From the NCBI GenBank assembly GCA_964397655.1, contig CAYNKA010000005.1:248001-312000 (forward strand): DNA of 64,000 nucleotides, read 5' to 3'. Positions 63,743-64,000 of this stretch are shown here, piece by piece. The position numbers and the translations under genes were made by a program. The DNA comes from CAYNKA01 sp964397655. Its GTDB lineage: Bacteria; Spirochaetota; Spirochaetia; DTKZ01. The stretch's first letter is position 1. Each line of letters starts with the position of its first letter. The notes under the pieces are model-generated. The model ran no database searches and was not told where the DNA came from. It saw only the letters and a list, made by a program, of their open reading frames with translations.

Positions 63743-64000
63743 ATGGCTGTCACAACCGAAGAGGTAAAGCTCACAGATGAGCTTGCGAGGTACGTCAAAG
63801 AGTGGAAGGACAAGCCGGGGAATCTCATCATGATTCTTCACAAGACGCAGGAAGAATACGGATATGTCCCCAGGCAGGTCGCCATACAGCTCAGCAAGGA
63901 ACTCGGCGTACCTCTCGCGAAGATCTACGGCGTCATCACGTTCTATCATTTCTTCAAGCTGAAGAAACCCGGAAAAAACAAGATCGCCGTCTGTCTCGGA
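63743..64000 (+). CDS. NuoE/HndA-type [2Fe-2S] subunit, 3' partial
   Basis: The first 86 residues of a thioredoxin-like ferredoxin subunit; the window ends within it. MAVTTEEVKLTDELARYVKE, LHKTQEEYGYVPRQVAIQLS and KIYGVITFYHFFKLKKPGKN match NuoE of complex I and HndA of NADP-reducing or electron-bifurcating hydrogenases; the first cluster Cys appears in AVCLG. GAGGAGG precedes the ATG. Its divergence from rex and the DRTGG/CBS-ATPase/PHP companions points to the hydrogenase rather than to complex I. Confidence 0.9.
   Translation, partial: MAVTTEEVKLTDELARYVKEWKDKPGNLIMILHKTQEEYGYVPRQVAIQLSKELGVPLAKIYGVITFYHFFKLKKPGKNKIAVCLG

Overview
The window reads as chromosome of a moderately GC-rich bacterium, most probably a spirochaete. 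Evidence: gene order rplK-rplA-rplJ-rplL-rpoB-rpoC-rpsL-rpsG and then tuf directly before rpsJ with no fusA (the order I recall for treponemes, though there the blocks are separated), a zinc-type S14, and many sensory genes (cyclase, GGDEF, HD-GYP, PAS kinases). The genus cannot be fixed from the sequence alone. Two 100-N assembly gaps (2481-2580 and 31920-32019) both lie inside tandem repeats.

Layout. 1-4400: the 3' part of a class III cyclase-like gene, convergent with a large membrane sensor-like gene whose acidic hexapeptide repeat is broken by the first gap. 4401-19476: the tuf-S10-spc-alpha ribosomal supercluster on the minus strand, from a strong promoter before tuf to a strong terminator after rplQ. 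19521-31704: rpsL-rpsG with their own promoter, then rpmG-tRNA-Trp-secE-nusG-rplK-rplA-rplJ-rplL-rpoB-rpoC (minus strand). 31705-32250: tRNA-Thr followed by a 67-bp tandem array that repeats the tRNA 3' end and contains the second gap. 32300-34118: a small, AT-richer block (Crp-like regulator, small membrane protein, SDR oxidoreductase). 34260-39094: a dihydroorotate-dehydrogenase-like gene, a multi-PAS histidine kinase and a response regulator with HD-GYP output. 39073-44584: FAD oxidoreductase, secreted protein, aminotransferase preceded by a candidate attenuator with a leader peptide, secreted protein, GGDEF diguanylate cyclase. 44639-45096: a CAT-anticodon tRNA with a 154-bp tandem array that again repeats the tRNA 3' end. 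45131-48972: type I and type III glutamine synthetases, the latter behind an exact sigma-54 promoter. 49017-57363: DUF2156-like protein, small Cys protein, secreted transglutaminase-like protein, coiled-coil lipoprotein, a large orphan, ATP-grasp ligase, GNAT and AlaX-type editing protein. 57409-60428: 7TM-PAS histidine kinase overlapping an alginate-lyase-like secreted protein. 60420-63532: operon rex, DRTGG, CBS-ATPase, DRTGG, PHP, divergent from a NuoE/HndA-type subunit cut off by the window end.

How the genes work together. The left half supplies transcription and translation machinery. The right half couples nitrogen assimilation (two glutamine synthetases), c-di-GMP signalling (synthesis by GGDEF, breakdown by HD-GYP) and redox control of what is probably an electron-bifurcating [FeFe] hydrogenase (Rex plus the usual companion regulators).

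The most unusual signals are: (i) two unrelated tRNA genes each followed by a tandem array whose unit ends in a copy of that tRNA's own 3' end, resembling the E. coli tyrT/rtT locus; (ii) a promoter, 22-codon ORF with four Ala codons, overlapping antiterminator and terminator ahead of an aminotransferase; (iii) at least five promoters whose -10 box sits only 5-8 nt before the start codon, suggesting leaderless mRNAs.
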